NCBI GenBank assembly: GCA_023935145.1
Contig: CM043697.1
Coordinates: 57,488,501-57,552,500 of the forward strand
Direction: 5' to 3'
DNA from: Bretschneidera sinensis
Lineage: Eukaryota; Streptophyta; Magnoliopsida; Brassicales; Akaniaceae
Length of the DNA: 64,000 bases
In this document: positions 1-11,980 of the stretch, in pieces
Layout of the letters: the number at the start of each line of letters is the position of its first letter
Position numbering within the stretch: position 1 is the stretch's first letter
Position numbers and translations under genes: made by a program
The notes under the pieces: model-generated
Database searches by the model: none
Told to the model about the DNA's origin: nothing
Seen by the model: only the letters and a program-made list of their open reading frames with translations

Positions 1-416
1 ATCACTTAATTGGGTCTTTGATTAGATAACAGGTCTACATGTACAATGTTATAACATATCTGAACCCAAAATTCCAACATAACTTAGTTTTTTTGCTAGT
101 ATGGGATGTCTTTGTTTTGGGTAGCGGTTTTGTTATGGTTGTTAGTTTTGGTTTCAGTTGCATTACCATTCAGGTGGGCTGTATGTATGCTAAGTTTAGA
201 TTGGTACGGTTTTGTTCGATGCTTGTTAGTCGATTCTTACAGTGTTCAGATCTTTTGCAAGTTTGATTTTTCTTTGTGTGGGTGGGGGTTGCTTTGTTAT
301 GATACGTTTTGAAGATTAAGCGAATGTCTAAATTAGGTCTTAGATTATCATACGAAAGGGTAGACTGGAGCAGTTTTCCCATAGGATTTAAGACAGATGA
401 ATAGTTCTTTCAAAGG
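1..416. other. Left flank without a recognisable gene
   Basis: The open frames here are short, overlap on both strands and resemble no family I know. The sequence is the left side of the site where the tandem array inserted: across the array it continues into position 22059, so it belongs to the same host segment as the gene fragments at 22.7-23.9 kb. Nothing else is supported. Confidence 0.5.
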
Positions 417-421
417 GTTAC
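417..421. repeat. Left target-site duplication GTTAC of the tandem array
   Basis: GTTAC lies directly before the TG that opens the first LTR at 422. The same five bases follow the CA that closes the fourth LTR at 22053. A 5-bp duplication is normal for Ty3/gypsy integrase. Confidence 0.85.
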
Positions 422-874
422 TGACGTAGAACGCAAGTGGAAGAAAGAACAAGGAAAAAGAACTGTGTCTTCAACTCTCAATACAATAGTTCTCATGAAG
501 AGAAAAGAAACTCTAATTTTATTCAAAAATAATAATAATCTCTAATATTACATGGCCTCCTTATTTATAAGGTTAAAGTAAAAAGAAAAAAAGGAAAATC
601 GAAATTAGGCAAGTATAAAATAAGAAATTTTCTAAAAACTGAAAACTGCTAAATTGAAGGCCTAAACGTCGTGTTTTGGCTAAAATCTTGCTATGCTCAT
701 TATAAAAGAATGAGTTTTTCTTGGAAGCCCGTTTCCAATCAGACTAGGGTCTTCAGCGCTCGATCCAGGCTAGCACGTAAAACGATGTAAACCGTACCCT
801 TAGATTCGGAGCGTTCCAACCGTTCTAGGTAGTCCAAGGCCATCTGTTTTGCTTTGTCTACCTATTCTGCATCA
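422..874 (-). repeat. LTR 1 (3' LTR of unit A)
   Basis: Begins TGACGTAG and ends CTGCATCA in plus-strand reading, giving TG...CA termini. The polypyrimidine run at 875-886 is the complement of the purine tract that primes plus-strand synthesis. An inverted repeat ACTCATT/AATGAGT with a variable loop sits at about 695-715. Confidence 0.85.
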
Positions 875-2211
875 TTCCCTCTTACTTCAAAAGAACTCGA
901 CCCCGAGTTACTGTCAGGATAAAGTGGTTCGTCCGGTGAATGGTATTCAAACAAATCTGCCACATTAAAAGTGTTGGAAATGGCTATGTTATCCGGAAGT
1001 TCAATCACATAAGCATTATCATTAATGCGCTTCAGCACCTGGAAAGGGCCATACTTCCTGCTTTTTAGCTTGTTGTAAGTTCCTGCAGGGAAACAGTTCT
1101 TACGCAGATGGGCCATCACTAAGTCACCTTCCTGAAATATACGTTCACGCTGATGCTTATCGGCGACAGCTTTATATTTGCTGTTGGCCAACTCTAGACT
1201 CTGGCGAACTTCTGCATGGATGCGCTGTACTTGCTCAGTTAGGTTCTGAGCAGCCTGACTGTGGCCAGGAGGCTTGGGCAAAGGAACAAGGTCCAAAGCA
1301 TGCTAAGGTGCTTTGGTGTAGACAATTTCGAATGGCGTCTTCTTGGTAGATCGGTTGTATATGCTATTAAAAGCAAATTCAGCTTATGGAATGGCGACAT
1401 CCCACTGCTTAGGCTGAGAACCAGTCACAAAACGGATCAAATTACCAACGGTCCAATTGACCACCTCGGTTTGGTCATCTGTCTGCAGATGACAAGTGCT
1501 GCTGTATTTAAGGGATGTGTCAAATCTGCCCCAAAATGACTTCCAGAAGTGGCAGAGGAACTTGATATCGCGATCGGAAGTGATGGACTTGGGAACCCCA
1601 TGAAGGCGAACAACCTTACGAAAGAAAAGGCAGGCTACATGAGACGTGTCTGAAGTTTTACGGCACGGAATGAAGTGTGACATTTTGGAGAACCGGTCAA
1701 CTACTACAAAAACAGAATCTACCCCATGCTGAGTCCGTGAAAGCCCTAAAATAAAGTCCATGGTCAAATCCTCCCAAATGTTTTCCGGCACGGGCAGAAG
1801 AGTCTACAGCCCGGTATTCTATGTTTGGCCCTTTTCAGTTTGGCAAATAGGGCACCTCTGTACGAATTTTCCTACATCACGTTTCAGCTGTGGCTAGTAA
1901 TAACGCTTAGCTACCTGGGCTATTGTTTTGTCACGCCCTGCATGACCCCCTAAGCCGCTGCTATGTATCTGACGGAGGATCTGCTTGCGCAAAGACGTGC
2001 GAGGGATACACAATTGGTTACCACGAAATAGAAACCCGTCCTGGACATGAAAATCTGAGACTATCTCTTTCCGTCGACACTTCTCCCAAATTTCCTGAAA
2101 ATCAGCATCTTCCTCATACAACTCTTTCAAACAATCAAACCCCACGATTTCTGATCGGAGAGTCAAGAGTAAGGACGCACACCGGCTTAATGCATCTGCC
2201 ACTTTATTCAA
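864..2211 (-). pseudogene. Unit A integrase, broken
   Basis: Three open pieces belong together. 1894-2211 carries the region before and around the zinc-binding domain ([19 protein letters not shown]). 1384-1791 holds the catalytic core, with Asp in LTMDFI and Asp in SITSDRD, followed by degraded sequence. 862-1296 is the C-terminal DNA-binding part with a GPF motif near [18 protein letters not shown]. The last piece ends early in LTR 1 because a Gln codon has become TAG; in unit B the frame continues another 145 nt into the LTR. Integrase would insert the cDNA into the host chromosome; this copy cannot be functional. Confidence 0.8.
875..886 (-). promoter_or_regulatory. Polypurine tract of unit A
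   Basis: On the minus strand a purine-rich run ends directly at the TG of LTR 1. Matching tracts lie at 5893-5904 (unit B) and 17060-17071 (unit C). They are the plus-strand primer sites and also encode the Arg-Gly-Asn of the integrase tail. Confidence 0.75.
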
Positions 2212-4232
2212 CTGCCCAGACTAGTTTTAAGTACATAACTGAATTTCTAGAGGAAGGTAGTCCACCGAGCATGCATTCGATTCAGGGTGGTTTGTGTGTT
2301 GAAAAATTTCAGGGCTTGGTGATCACTATAGAGAACAAATTCACGCTGGATCAGGTAATGCTCCCAATGTGTCAAAGCTCGGATGATTGCATAAAATTTC
2401 AGCTCATATGTGGTCCATTTTTGGCGAGCATCGTTGAGCTTCTCGCTGAAAAATTCTACTAATCGTCCCTCCTGTGACAGAACAGCACCAATACCCACGC
2501 CCGAGGCATCACACTCAACTTCAAACAGCTTGTCAAAGCTCGGCAAGGCAAGTACCAGGGCTGTAGAAAGCTTTTCCTTAATCACTGTAAAGGTTGTATC
2601 TTGTGCGTCCCCCCACTGGAAGCGGCCCTTTTTCATGCACTCTGTGATTGGTGCTACTATACTGCCGAAGTTCCTAATAAACCAGCGGTAGAAAGTGGCC
2701 AGTCCATGAAAACTACGAACATGGTGCACTGTTGTTGGGGTTGGCCACTCCCGAATTGCACGTACCTTCTCTTCATCAACCTGAATACCATCTGCACCCA
2801 CGATATATCCCAAAAACAGTAGCTTGGTAGTGAGAAAGTTGCACTTTTTCAGGTTCACATAGAGTTTACTCGCGTGCAAAACCAGCAACACTTCCCGCAA
2901 GTGGTCCAAGTGCTCCACCTCATCCTGGCTATAGATTAAGATATCATCAAAATAAACAACCACAAATTTACTAATAGAGGGTTTTAAAACCTGGTTCATT
3001 ATACGCATGAAGGTGCTGGGAGCATTTGATAAACCGAATGGCATCACCATCCACTCATAAAGCCCCTATTTGGTCTTAAAGGTTGTTTTTCATTCATCCC
3101 CTGGTCTGACCCGAATCTGACGGTAACCACTATGCAAATCTAGCTTGGAGAAGATCTTGGCACCCTCTAACATGTCCAGCATATCACTCAGTCGTGGAAT
3201 GGGAAAGCGGTACTTGACTGTTATCTTATTTATGGCGTGGCTGTCAACGCACATGTGCCAACTTCCATCCTTCTTTGGTGTCAATAAAGTAGGCATAGCA
3301 CAGGGACTCAGACTCGCTCTGATCAGCCCCTTTTTAATCAACTCCTCCACCTGATTTTGTAGAATTTCGTGTTCTTGAGGACTCATTCGGTAGTGTGGCA
3401 GATTCGGTAAACTAGCCCCAGGAACCAAGTCAATATGGTGCTGAATATCTCTCATAGAAGGCAGACCTTTAGGTAATTCCACTGGTATGACATCTTGAAA
3501 TTCAGCCATTAACGGCTTTAACTCCTCTGGAATCTGTTGATACTCGGCTGGTGGTTCTCCTTTTACTACCAATGCATAGAACTCCCCTGTTGCTTTCACA
3601 TCCTCAACGAACTCCATCTCAGGGACTATAAGAAAGGTCTTTCCCCCTGCCTTAGGGGTTTCGACAGCTGGCTCACGTTCACTTGCAGGAACTAGTACAA
3701 TTTTCATATCAAACCACCAAAAAACATAAGTATTATCCCGACCCTTATGCATAGCATCTACATCAAACTGCCATGGCCTCCCCAATAATAAATGACACGC
3801 ATCCATATCAACAACATCACACATAATCTCATCCTTATAAAATTTGCTAATAGAAAAAGGAACACGACGGATATCAGTTACCCGAGTTTCAGCGCCCTTT
3901 TTGATCCAACCAATCTTGTATGGAGAGGGATGTTTTTCTGTTTTCAGGTTCAATGCTATGACAAGGGCCTTCGATACGATATTCTCACTGCTGTCACTGT
4001 CAATAATCACCTTCCACACTCTCTGGTTGATAGTGCACCGCATCCTGAAAATACAGTGTCGTTGGTTGTCATTCTGCTGCCTTGGCGTAAATAACAGGCA
4101 TTGAACCACACAGTTAACATATACATCCTCATCTACATCTACTACTTTGCCACCAGCGTAATCATCGACCTCCCCAGAATAACCTTCATCTGTGCCAAAA
4201 GGATTCTCCTCGTCCTCTGCTGTTTCAACCAT
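2212..4232 (-). pseudogene. Unit A protease, reverse transcriptase and RNase H, broken
   Basis: The frame at 3090-4232 starts after the gag zinc knuckle and contains an aspartic protease region in which the expected Asp-Ser-Gly reads DSDS, so the catalytic triad is altered. It then runs into the RT fingers and palm ([28 protein letters not shown]). Two stops near 3055-3090 interrupt the protein. The frame resumes at 3050 with [15 protein letters not shown] and the catalytic YFDDILIYS, then the RNase H motifs [25 protein letters not shown] and YSDHQALKF, ending near 2247. Confidence 0.85.
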
Positions 4233-4239
4233 GTTAACC

Positions 4240-5421
4240 TACCGACGGTTGGGACATTCATTGGAACGATGTCCACGTTGACCACATCTGTAACACTTTC
4301 TTAGAATCGGACGGGCATAGGGATTGCTGGGCACTCCTCTCTTTTGTTCTGGGGCACCGGTTGTGAGGGCTATTGGCTAGGGTGGGTTGGTGATACCAGT
4401 ACTGGAAACTCTGCTGGTTGACGGCTGTGGTGAAGTCTGCGGCACTGAAAACTGTGATGGCTGTGATCGATATGGTTGGGGATGTGATGACTGCCTGGAC
4501 TATTGTGACTCCACTTTTATGGCTATGTTGACCGCCACAGACAGGGACCACAAAGTATGGAGGGATACCTATTCTTGAATGAACACTCGCAACCCTTCGA
4601 TATACCTAGCCACTTGCTATCCCTCTGTTTCTTGCAGGTCATTGCGTGAGATCAACCTATAAAACTCCTCAGTATAATCGCTGATGGTGCGCACCCCTTG
4701 CCTGTAATTCAGATATTACTGGTACAGCATCTGTTCATAGTCATGAGGAAAGAACCTTGCTCACAGTAGTTATTTCATCTTGGACCAGGAACAGACAGGT
4801 TGCTTACCCTGTCGCCTGCGGCTATTCTGCATCTGCTCCCACCACGCAGAAGCTCCCCCCTCAGTTTATAGGCTAAAAGCTTCACTTGCCTATCTCCTGG
4901 GATCTACATATACTCAAAGAAAGCCTCCACTTTGAAAACCAGTCAATGAAGTTTTCGACGTGGAGGTGGCCATTGAAACACGGCAGATCTACCTTAACCC
5001 GAAAATCATAATTGTTCTGTTCGTACCTGTTCTGGTTGTAATGGCTCTGACCAACACGATTCTGATTATGACTATGCCGACCATCATCATCGTTCTCGGC
5101 GCCAAGCACTTCGAACTCATCATCACTGGATAAAGTGGCATAGGCTTGGGGCCTATGCTGCGGAGTAGGAACGCGTCCAGCAACCGGTTGGTCGAAAGCA
5201 AGGCCTCCGACACGATCCAGGTTGCGTTCTTCAACCCTATTTCCATTGATTCTCAGACCAGCCATGGTTTGTTGTATCTCCCGCAACATGCGTTCGATAC
5301 GATCAAACCAATGATTGTGATCATCAAACTGGTGATTGTAATTATCTATGGCTGCCCATAGGACCTGCCCCCCATAATCAACGTCATTAAGGTGGTTGCT
5401 TTCATTTCCATCAACTGCCAT
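4240..5421 (-). pseudogene. Unit A gag, broken
   Basis: The start MAVDGNESNH lies 20 nt past the primer site, as in units B (MAADGNE) and C (MAGDGNE). An open piece runs to 4882, then stops and frameshifts follow. A complete CCHC zinc knuckle, [14 protein letters not shown], is encoded at about 4240-4297. A TAA stop within the sequence encoding LYQ*Y near 4717 is also present in unit B but not in unit C. Gag would form the cytoplasmic particle that packages element RNA. Confidence 0.8.
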
Positions 5422-5440
5422 CAGACCAGGGTAGAACAAG

Positions 5441-5452
5441 GCTCTGATACCA
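5441..5452 (-). promoter_or_regulatory. Primer-binding site of unit A (initiator-Met tRNA)
   Basis: The minus strand reads TGGTATCAGAGC, the standard plant initiator-methionine tRNA complement, two bases from the LTR 2 terminus. Confidence 0.92.
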
Positions 5453-5454
5453 AT

Positions 5455-5892
5455 TAATGTAGAATGCAAGCAGAAGAAAAACTGTGCCTTCAACCCTCAA
5501 TACAATAGTTCTCACGAAGAGAAAAGAAACCCTAATTTTATTCAGAAAAATTATAATCCCTAATATTACATGACCTCCTTATTTATAAGGTTAAAGTAAA
5601 AAAAAAAAAAGGAAAATCGAAATTAGCCAAGTACAAAATAGGAAATTTCCTAAAAACTGAAAACTACTAAATTGAAGGCCTAAACGTTGTTTTTTGGCTA
5701 AAATCCTGCTACACTCATTAACTTGTAATAAGTTTTGCCTGGAAGCCCGTTTCCAACCAGACTAGGGTCTCCGGGGCCCGATCTAGGCTGGCACATAAAA
5801 CAATGTAAACCATACCCTTAGATTTGGAGCGATCGAACCGTTCTAGGTAGTCCAGGGCCATCTGTTCTGCTTTGTCTACCTGTTCTGCATCA
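5455..5892 (-). repeat. LTR 2, shared between units A and B
   Basis: Serves as the 5' LTR of unit A (primer site at 5441-5452) and as the 3' LTR of unit B (purine-tract complement from 5893). Its left terminus reads TAATGTAG where the other copies read TGACGTAG or TGATGTAC, so the terminal TG has mutated. Confidence 0.85.
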
Positions 5893-7389
5893 TTTCCCCT
5901 TACTTCAAAAGAACTCGACCCTGAGTTACTGTCAGGATAAAGTGGTTCATCCGGTGGATTGTATTCAAACAAATCTACCACATTAAAAGTGTTGGAAATA
6001 GCCATGTTATTTGGAAGTTCAATCACATAAGTAGTATCATTAATGCGCTTCAGCACCCGGAAAGGGCCATACTTCCGGCTTTTTAGCTTGTTGTAAGCTC
6101 CTGTACGGAAACAGTTTTTACACAGATGGGCCATCACTAAGTCACCTTCCTGAAATATATGTCCACACCAATACTTATCGGCGGCAGCCTTATATTTGCT
6201 GTTGGCCAACTCTAGACTCTAGCGAACTTCTGCATGGATGTGCTGTACTTGCTCAGTTAGGTTCTGAGCAGCCTGACTGTGGCCAGGACGCTTAGGCAAT
6301 GGAACAAGGTCCAAAGCATGCTGAGGTGCTTTAGTGTAGACAATTTCGAATGATATCTTCTTAGTAGATCAGTTGTACATGCTATTAAAAGCAAATTCAG
6401 CTTGTGGAAGGGCGACATCCCACTGCTTAGGCCGAGAACCAGTCACACAACGAATCGAATTACCAAGGGTCCAATTGACCACCTCGGTTTGGTTGTCTGT
6501 TTGCAGATGACAAGTGCTGCTGCATTTAAGGGATGTGTCAAATCTGCCCCAAAATGACTTCTAAAAGTGGCAGAGGAACTTGATATCGCGGTTAGAGGTG
6601 ATGGACTTGGGAACCCCATGAAGGCGAACAATCTCACGAAAGCACAGGCTTGCTACATGAGACGTGTCTGAGGTTTTACGGCACAGAATAAAGTGTGACA
6701 GAGAACCGATCCACAACTTCAAAAACAGAATCCACCCCACGCTGAATCCGTGGAAGCCCTAAAATAAAGTCTATAGTCAAATCCTCCCAAATGTTTTCCG
6801 GCACGGGCAGAAGAGTGTACAGCTCGTTATTCTGTGCTTGGCCTTTTTCAGTTTGGCAAACAGGGCACCTTCGTACGAATTTTCCCACATCACGTTTCAG
6901 TTATGGCCAGTAATAACGCTCAGCTACCTGGGCTATTGTTTTGTCACGCCCCGCATGACCCCCTAAACCGCTGCTATGTATCTCATGGAGGATCTGCTCG
7001 CGCAAAGACGTGCGAGGGATACACAATTGGTTACCGCGAAACAGAAACCCGTCCTGGACACGAAAATCCGAGACTGCTTCTTTCCGTCGACACTTCTCCC
7101 ATATTTCCTGAAAATCAGCATCTTCCTCATATAACTCTTTTAAACAATCAAACCCCACAATTTCTGATCGGAGAGTCAAGAGTAAGGATGCACGCCAGCT
7201 TAATGCATTTGCCACTTTACTCAACTGCCCAGACTTGTGTTTGAGTACAAAACTGAATTTCTGGAGGAAGGTAGTCCACCGAGCATACATTCGATTCAAG
7301 GTGGTTTGTGTGTTGATAAAGTTCAGGGCTTGGTGATCACTGTAGAGAACAAACTCATGCTGGATCAGGTAATGCTCCCAATGTGTCAA
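5718..7389 (-). pseudogene. Unit B integrase and RNase H tail, broken
   Basis: 6901-7389 encodes the end of RNase H and the integrase zinc-binding region ([15 protein letters not shown]). 6676-6888 gives the start of the core ([20 protein letters not shown]). 5718-6209 gives the C-terminal domain (GPFRVLKRINDTTYVIELP) and then, unlike unit A, continues through the purine tract and about 175 nt of LTR 2 to end in LITS followed by TAA TGA. This shows that the LTR encodes the pol C-terminus in this family. Confidence 0.8.
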
Positions 7390-9063
7390 AGCTCGGATGA
7401 CTGCATAAAATTTCAGCTCATATGTGGTCCACTTTTGGCGAGCATCGTTGAGCTTCTAACTGACAAATTCTACTGGTCGTCCCTCCTATGATAGAACAGC
7501 ACCAATACCCACGCCCGAGGCGTCACACTCAACTTCAAACAGCTTGTCAAAGCTCGGCAGGGAAAATACCGGGGCTGTAGAAAGCTTTTCCTTAATCACT
7601 GCAAAGGCTGTATCTTGTGTGTCCCCCCACTGAAAGTGGCTCTTTTATTGCACTCTGTGATTGGTGCTATTATACTGCTGAAGTTCCTAATAAACCGATG
7701 GTAGAAAGTGGCCAGTCCATGAAAACTACGAACATGGTGCACTGTTGTTGGGGTTGGCCACTCCCGGATTGCACGTACCTTCTCTTCATCAACCTGAATA
7801 CCATCTGCACCCACGATATATCCCAAAAACAGTAGCTTGGTAGTGAAAAAATTGCACTTTTTCAGGTTCACATAGAGTTTATTCGCGCGTAAAACCAGCA
7901 ACACTTCCCACAAGTGGTCCAAGTGCTCTACCTCATCCTGGCTATAGATTAAGATATCGTCAAAATAAACAACCACAAATTTACTAATGAATGGTTTTAA
8001 AACCTGGTTCATTATACGCATGAAGATACTGGGAGCATTTGATAAACCGAATGGCATCACCATCCACTCATAAAGACCTTCTTTGGTCTTGAAGGTTGTT
8101 TTCCATTCATCCCCTGGTCTGACCCGAATCTGATGGTAACCACTACGCAAATCTAGCTTGGAGAAGATCTTGGCACCCTCTAACATGTCCAGCATATCAC
8201 TCAGTCGTGGAATGGGAAAATGGCACTTGACTGTTATCTTATTTATGGCACGGCTGTTTCTATCCTTCTTTGGTGTCAATAAAGCAGGCACAGTACAGGG
8301 ACTCAGACTCTCTCTGATTAGCCCCTTTTTAATCAACTCGTCAACCTGATTTTGTAGAATTTCGTGTTCTTGATGACTCATTCGGCAGTGTGGCAGATTC
8401 TGCAAACTAGCCCCAGGAACCAAGTCAATATGGTGTTGAATATCTTTCATGGGAGGCAGACCTTCAGGTAATTCCACTAGTATGACATCTTGAAATTCAA
8501 CCATTAACGGCTTTAACTCCTTAGGAATCTGTTGATACTCGGCTGGTGGTTCTCCTTTTACTACCAACGCATAGAACTCCCCTGCTGCTTTCACATCCTC
8601 AACGAACTCTATCTCAGGGACTGTAAGAAAGGTCTTTCCCCCTACCTTAGGGATTTCGACAGCTCGCTCACGGTCACTTGCAAGAACTTGTACAATTTTC
8701 TTGTCAAACCACCAGAAAACATAAGTATTATCCCAACCCTTATGCATAGCATCTACATCAAACTGCCATAGCCTCCCCAAAAATAAATGACACACATCTA
8801 TATCAATAACATCACACACAATCTCATCCTTATAAAATTTGCCAGCAGAAAAAAGAACACGACAGATATCAGTTACCTTCGTTTCAGCGCCCTTTTTGAT
8901 CCAACCAATCTTGTATGGAGAGGGATATTTTTCTGATTTCAGGTTCAATGCTGCAACAAGGGCCTTCGATATGATATTCTCACTGCTGCACTGTCAATAA
9001 TCACCTTGCACACTTTCTGGTTGATAGTGCATCGCGTCCTGAAAATACAGTGTCGTTGGTTGT
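7390..9063 (-). pseudogene. Unit B protease, reverse transcriptase and RNase H, nearly open
   Basis: The frame at 7596-8948 (450 codons) is the longest pol frame of the array. It runs from the end of the protease region through the whole RT, including [15 protein letters not shown] and YFDDILIYS, into the connection domain. Part of the RT fingers has a small deletion ([12 protein letters not shown] against [18 protein letters not shown] in unit C). The upstream protease segment is cut off from gag by the gag-only insertion at 9064. Confidence 0.8.
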
Positions 9064-10344
9064 TGATTACGCCCAAAACATAACGCGGTAGTTGTAGTAT
9101 AGTTTTGGGGTATCGATTCCACAGGGAAACAAGTTAATTACAAAAGAAGGTGTAAACCTCAACACAAACGATAAAAGATTAAATGAATCTGAGGTTGTTT
9201 GAGAAAAAGGGTAATTGTGTGAATAGATTTGAAGTATAATTAAGAATGACAAGGTTCCGAAAATCCTCCTTAGGCTCGTTGCTGTAATCCTAACTTGATT
9301 CAGTTGTTTTTATCTCGATTGCTAATTTCACGTCCCAAACAGGCAATCGACACATATTCAATTAAAGTGCAATTATAAATCCTAATGTAATTGTTATGAA
9401 TTATTTTCTACTTTTAAGCACACATGACCCAACTTATAAATTATCAAAAGACGACGATATATCTAACGACAATACCGCAGCAATGGACAAATCTATAAAA
9501 GAGGCCTACCGGACTCAATCACATCCAAACAGATACATATAATAAAAGCATAACTGAACTTATATGGAAAGGAAGCATGCAATCACCGGACTAATAAAAC
9601 AATCTTCTAATTAAATTAAAGAATAAAACATAACAATGTTTGATAAAAATAATACCAACTACAACTGAATCAAATAAAGGAAAATAAGAACAACTACACC
9701 TAGGGATTCATCCCTTTGCCTCGCTTGGAAATTAGCTGGCCATAGAGCTCATGCCTCCTTGAGTTGCCTCCGACCTCTCAACGATCATCCTCAGCTTGCC
9801 CTCCAAATTTGTACTTTCGGATTGCTCCTAAAGGCCCTCTGGAGTCACTCTCTGATGATTTCAGATGAGCTCCGATTGGTTCATCTCAGTTGAACAGAGT
9901 GGGTCTTTATATAGGCAAACTCCCGGAATGTTATGTGTTATCTAACCGATGTGGGAAACTGTCTGGTGCACTCGATCGCAGCCCGAGTGCAACCGATCGC
10001 ACATGTGCTCGATCGCGGCTTGTGCGCTCGATTGCACTGCGTGTGCTGCACAGTACCTTGATCGATGTGGGATGTGCGCTCGATCGCACTGCTTGTGCGC
10101 TCAATCGCAATATAGGCAACAATCCCTCTCGTCCTTCCAGAAGCATGGGATTTTGACGTTTTAAGCAACAATCGCTTCTTTTCCTCTTTTAAACTCGAAG
10201 TACCTGAAAATGCACTGAAATAAGTCAGTGGTCCAATAATATCACTTTAGAGTTATAAACACATAAAAGCACAATAAAGACTGAGATCAGTCCTAAAATA
10301 CCAATAATTAATCACTGTTGAGATGCATTTTATGACTCTCATCA
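9064..10344 (-). repeat. 3' LTR of gag-only element copy 1
   Basis: 1281 bp, TG...CA, close to 13914-15212 along its whole length. It contains the GC-richer block of CTCGATCGCA repeats at about 9960-10110 in an otherwise AT-rich LTR. Confidence 0.88.
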
Positions 10345-11980
10345 CAACCTCCAACTAGCTTATTGCTAGTCCCTAGCAATTCAAGCAAAACTAAGAGATG
10401 AATTCTATGGTGGGAATCAAAGTAAATGAAAAGTAATATTAATGTTAACCAAGAGTAATTCACATTTTGTCTCAAAAATTGCACATAACACACGGCACCA
10501 AGAATCATTAAATTTCATCCAAATCCAAAAGTAATTCAAACTTCAATCTTAAAATTGTTATTGAATCTTAACATCCATCTTACCACAAACCATTAATCCA
10601 AACATCCGGATAATTTTATGCATTTCATTAATACAAATCTTGGTCTCTAAAAACATAATAAATAGCGTGACGTCAATCACAAAAACAAGCTCCATATGTT
10701 TACATTTCAAACCACTCTCCACTATTGTAGAAAAATCACACTACATTGGATCAAAAGGTCTTTAATAAGTTTGTAACGTTAGGCTAAGGTAAAGGCTTAG
10801 GAAGGAAAGATTCACAAGTAAAAGAACTCAGTCTCTTAGCTTTAAACACAATCACTTTAAGCACTTGATAACCTTTACTTCCACACCCAACTCTTTCAAC
10901 CATTTTTCGAGCATTTCTTTCAACAAATCACCATTTTTTTCTTTTCTTTTTCTTTCTTTCTTCTTTCTTTGCCATAATTCATTTTTTTATTTTATTTATT
11001 TTGGTACATAACCCATTCACCTTCTTTCTCATCATTTTTTTTCTTATCTTTTTCACAACCCCCAACTTATCTCCTTTAATGTACTTGGGTTGTGGTAGTG
11101 ATATTTTTTCATATTTCTACCCTTACTCCTTTTAAGTGCTTATCACAACATCTGTATAACTAAGTTCTTTTAAAAGAAAGGTAAGGATAAAATATTTTTT
11201 GGCTCATAAAGGTAAGTAAATGGTTTATCCAAAAAAACAAGACTCAATTTTTCTTTTCAAGAAAAAGGCTCAAATAGCTGACTAGTAATAAATATAGCAA
11301 TGGTAGGTTTGAAAGGCTCAAACGGTTCAAAAATGGCCTAAATCATATCCTAAGTAGTGTGCATTCTAGGAATTCGCCTCAAGTGGTTATCAAATAAGTT
11401 CTAGAGCTTGTCAAGACCGCAAAAGTATTCATAAAACAATCACACATAAAACTTTTCTAGATGTTATAGTCTAATCATGCAATCTTACCACAAACTAGAG
11501 TCTCTAACCAAATGAAGATTGATGCTTAAATTAATTTCAAACTGAAGCAAGATTTAACTTCTTCTACATGCTATCTGTTATCTCAATTATGCTCATATCA
11601 TTGACATGTAAATTGACTCTAAGGCTAACACAAAGCATGCTAAACAAAAACAAAGATGGCACCAAGTAGTTCAATGATATGCAATAAGAAATGTATATCT
11701 TCCACCCCCAACTTAAGATAAGTATTGTCCTCAATGAAAAAGCAAAAGTTAAGGAAACTCCCTTTTTAACCAACGGTGCGTGGAGTTGAAAGTTGTGCAC
11801 GATCATTTGAACTGCTTCGTTTATTTATCCCTGAAAAATAAATACTAAAGTAAAACTGGAAAACAACAAAATAATAATAATAAACAAGAAAAAAGAAATA
11901 TGGGAAACAATAAAAATAAAAGGATACGTTGTGGGTTGCCTCCCATGAGCGCTAAGTTTTAAATCTTTAGCCAGACGCTC
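10345..11980 (-). other. Non-coding 3' part of gag-only element copy 1
   Basis: About 1.6 kb between gag and the 3' LTR contains no credible coding frame. It holds a run of T/C-rich sequence around 10930-11060 and three minus-strand GTTGG(G/A)GG motifs that resemble polypurine tracts (near 10345, 11060 and 11705). The same layout is kept in copy 2 (44865-46573), so the region appears conserved within the family. Confidence 0.7.

Noticed and set aside
9890..10171. Open frames in several frames on both strands, also at 14767-15091
   Set aside because: They arise from the stop-poor CTCGATCGCA repeat block in the LTR. The translations are repetitive and change frame between the two LTRs.
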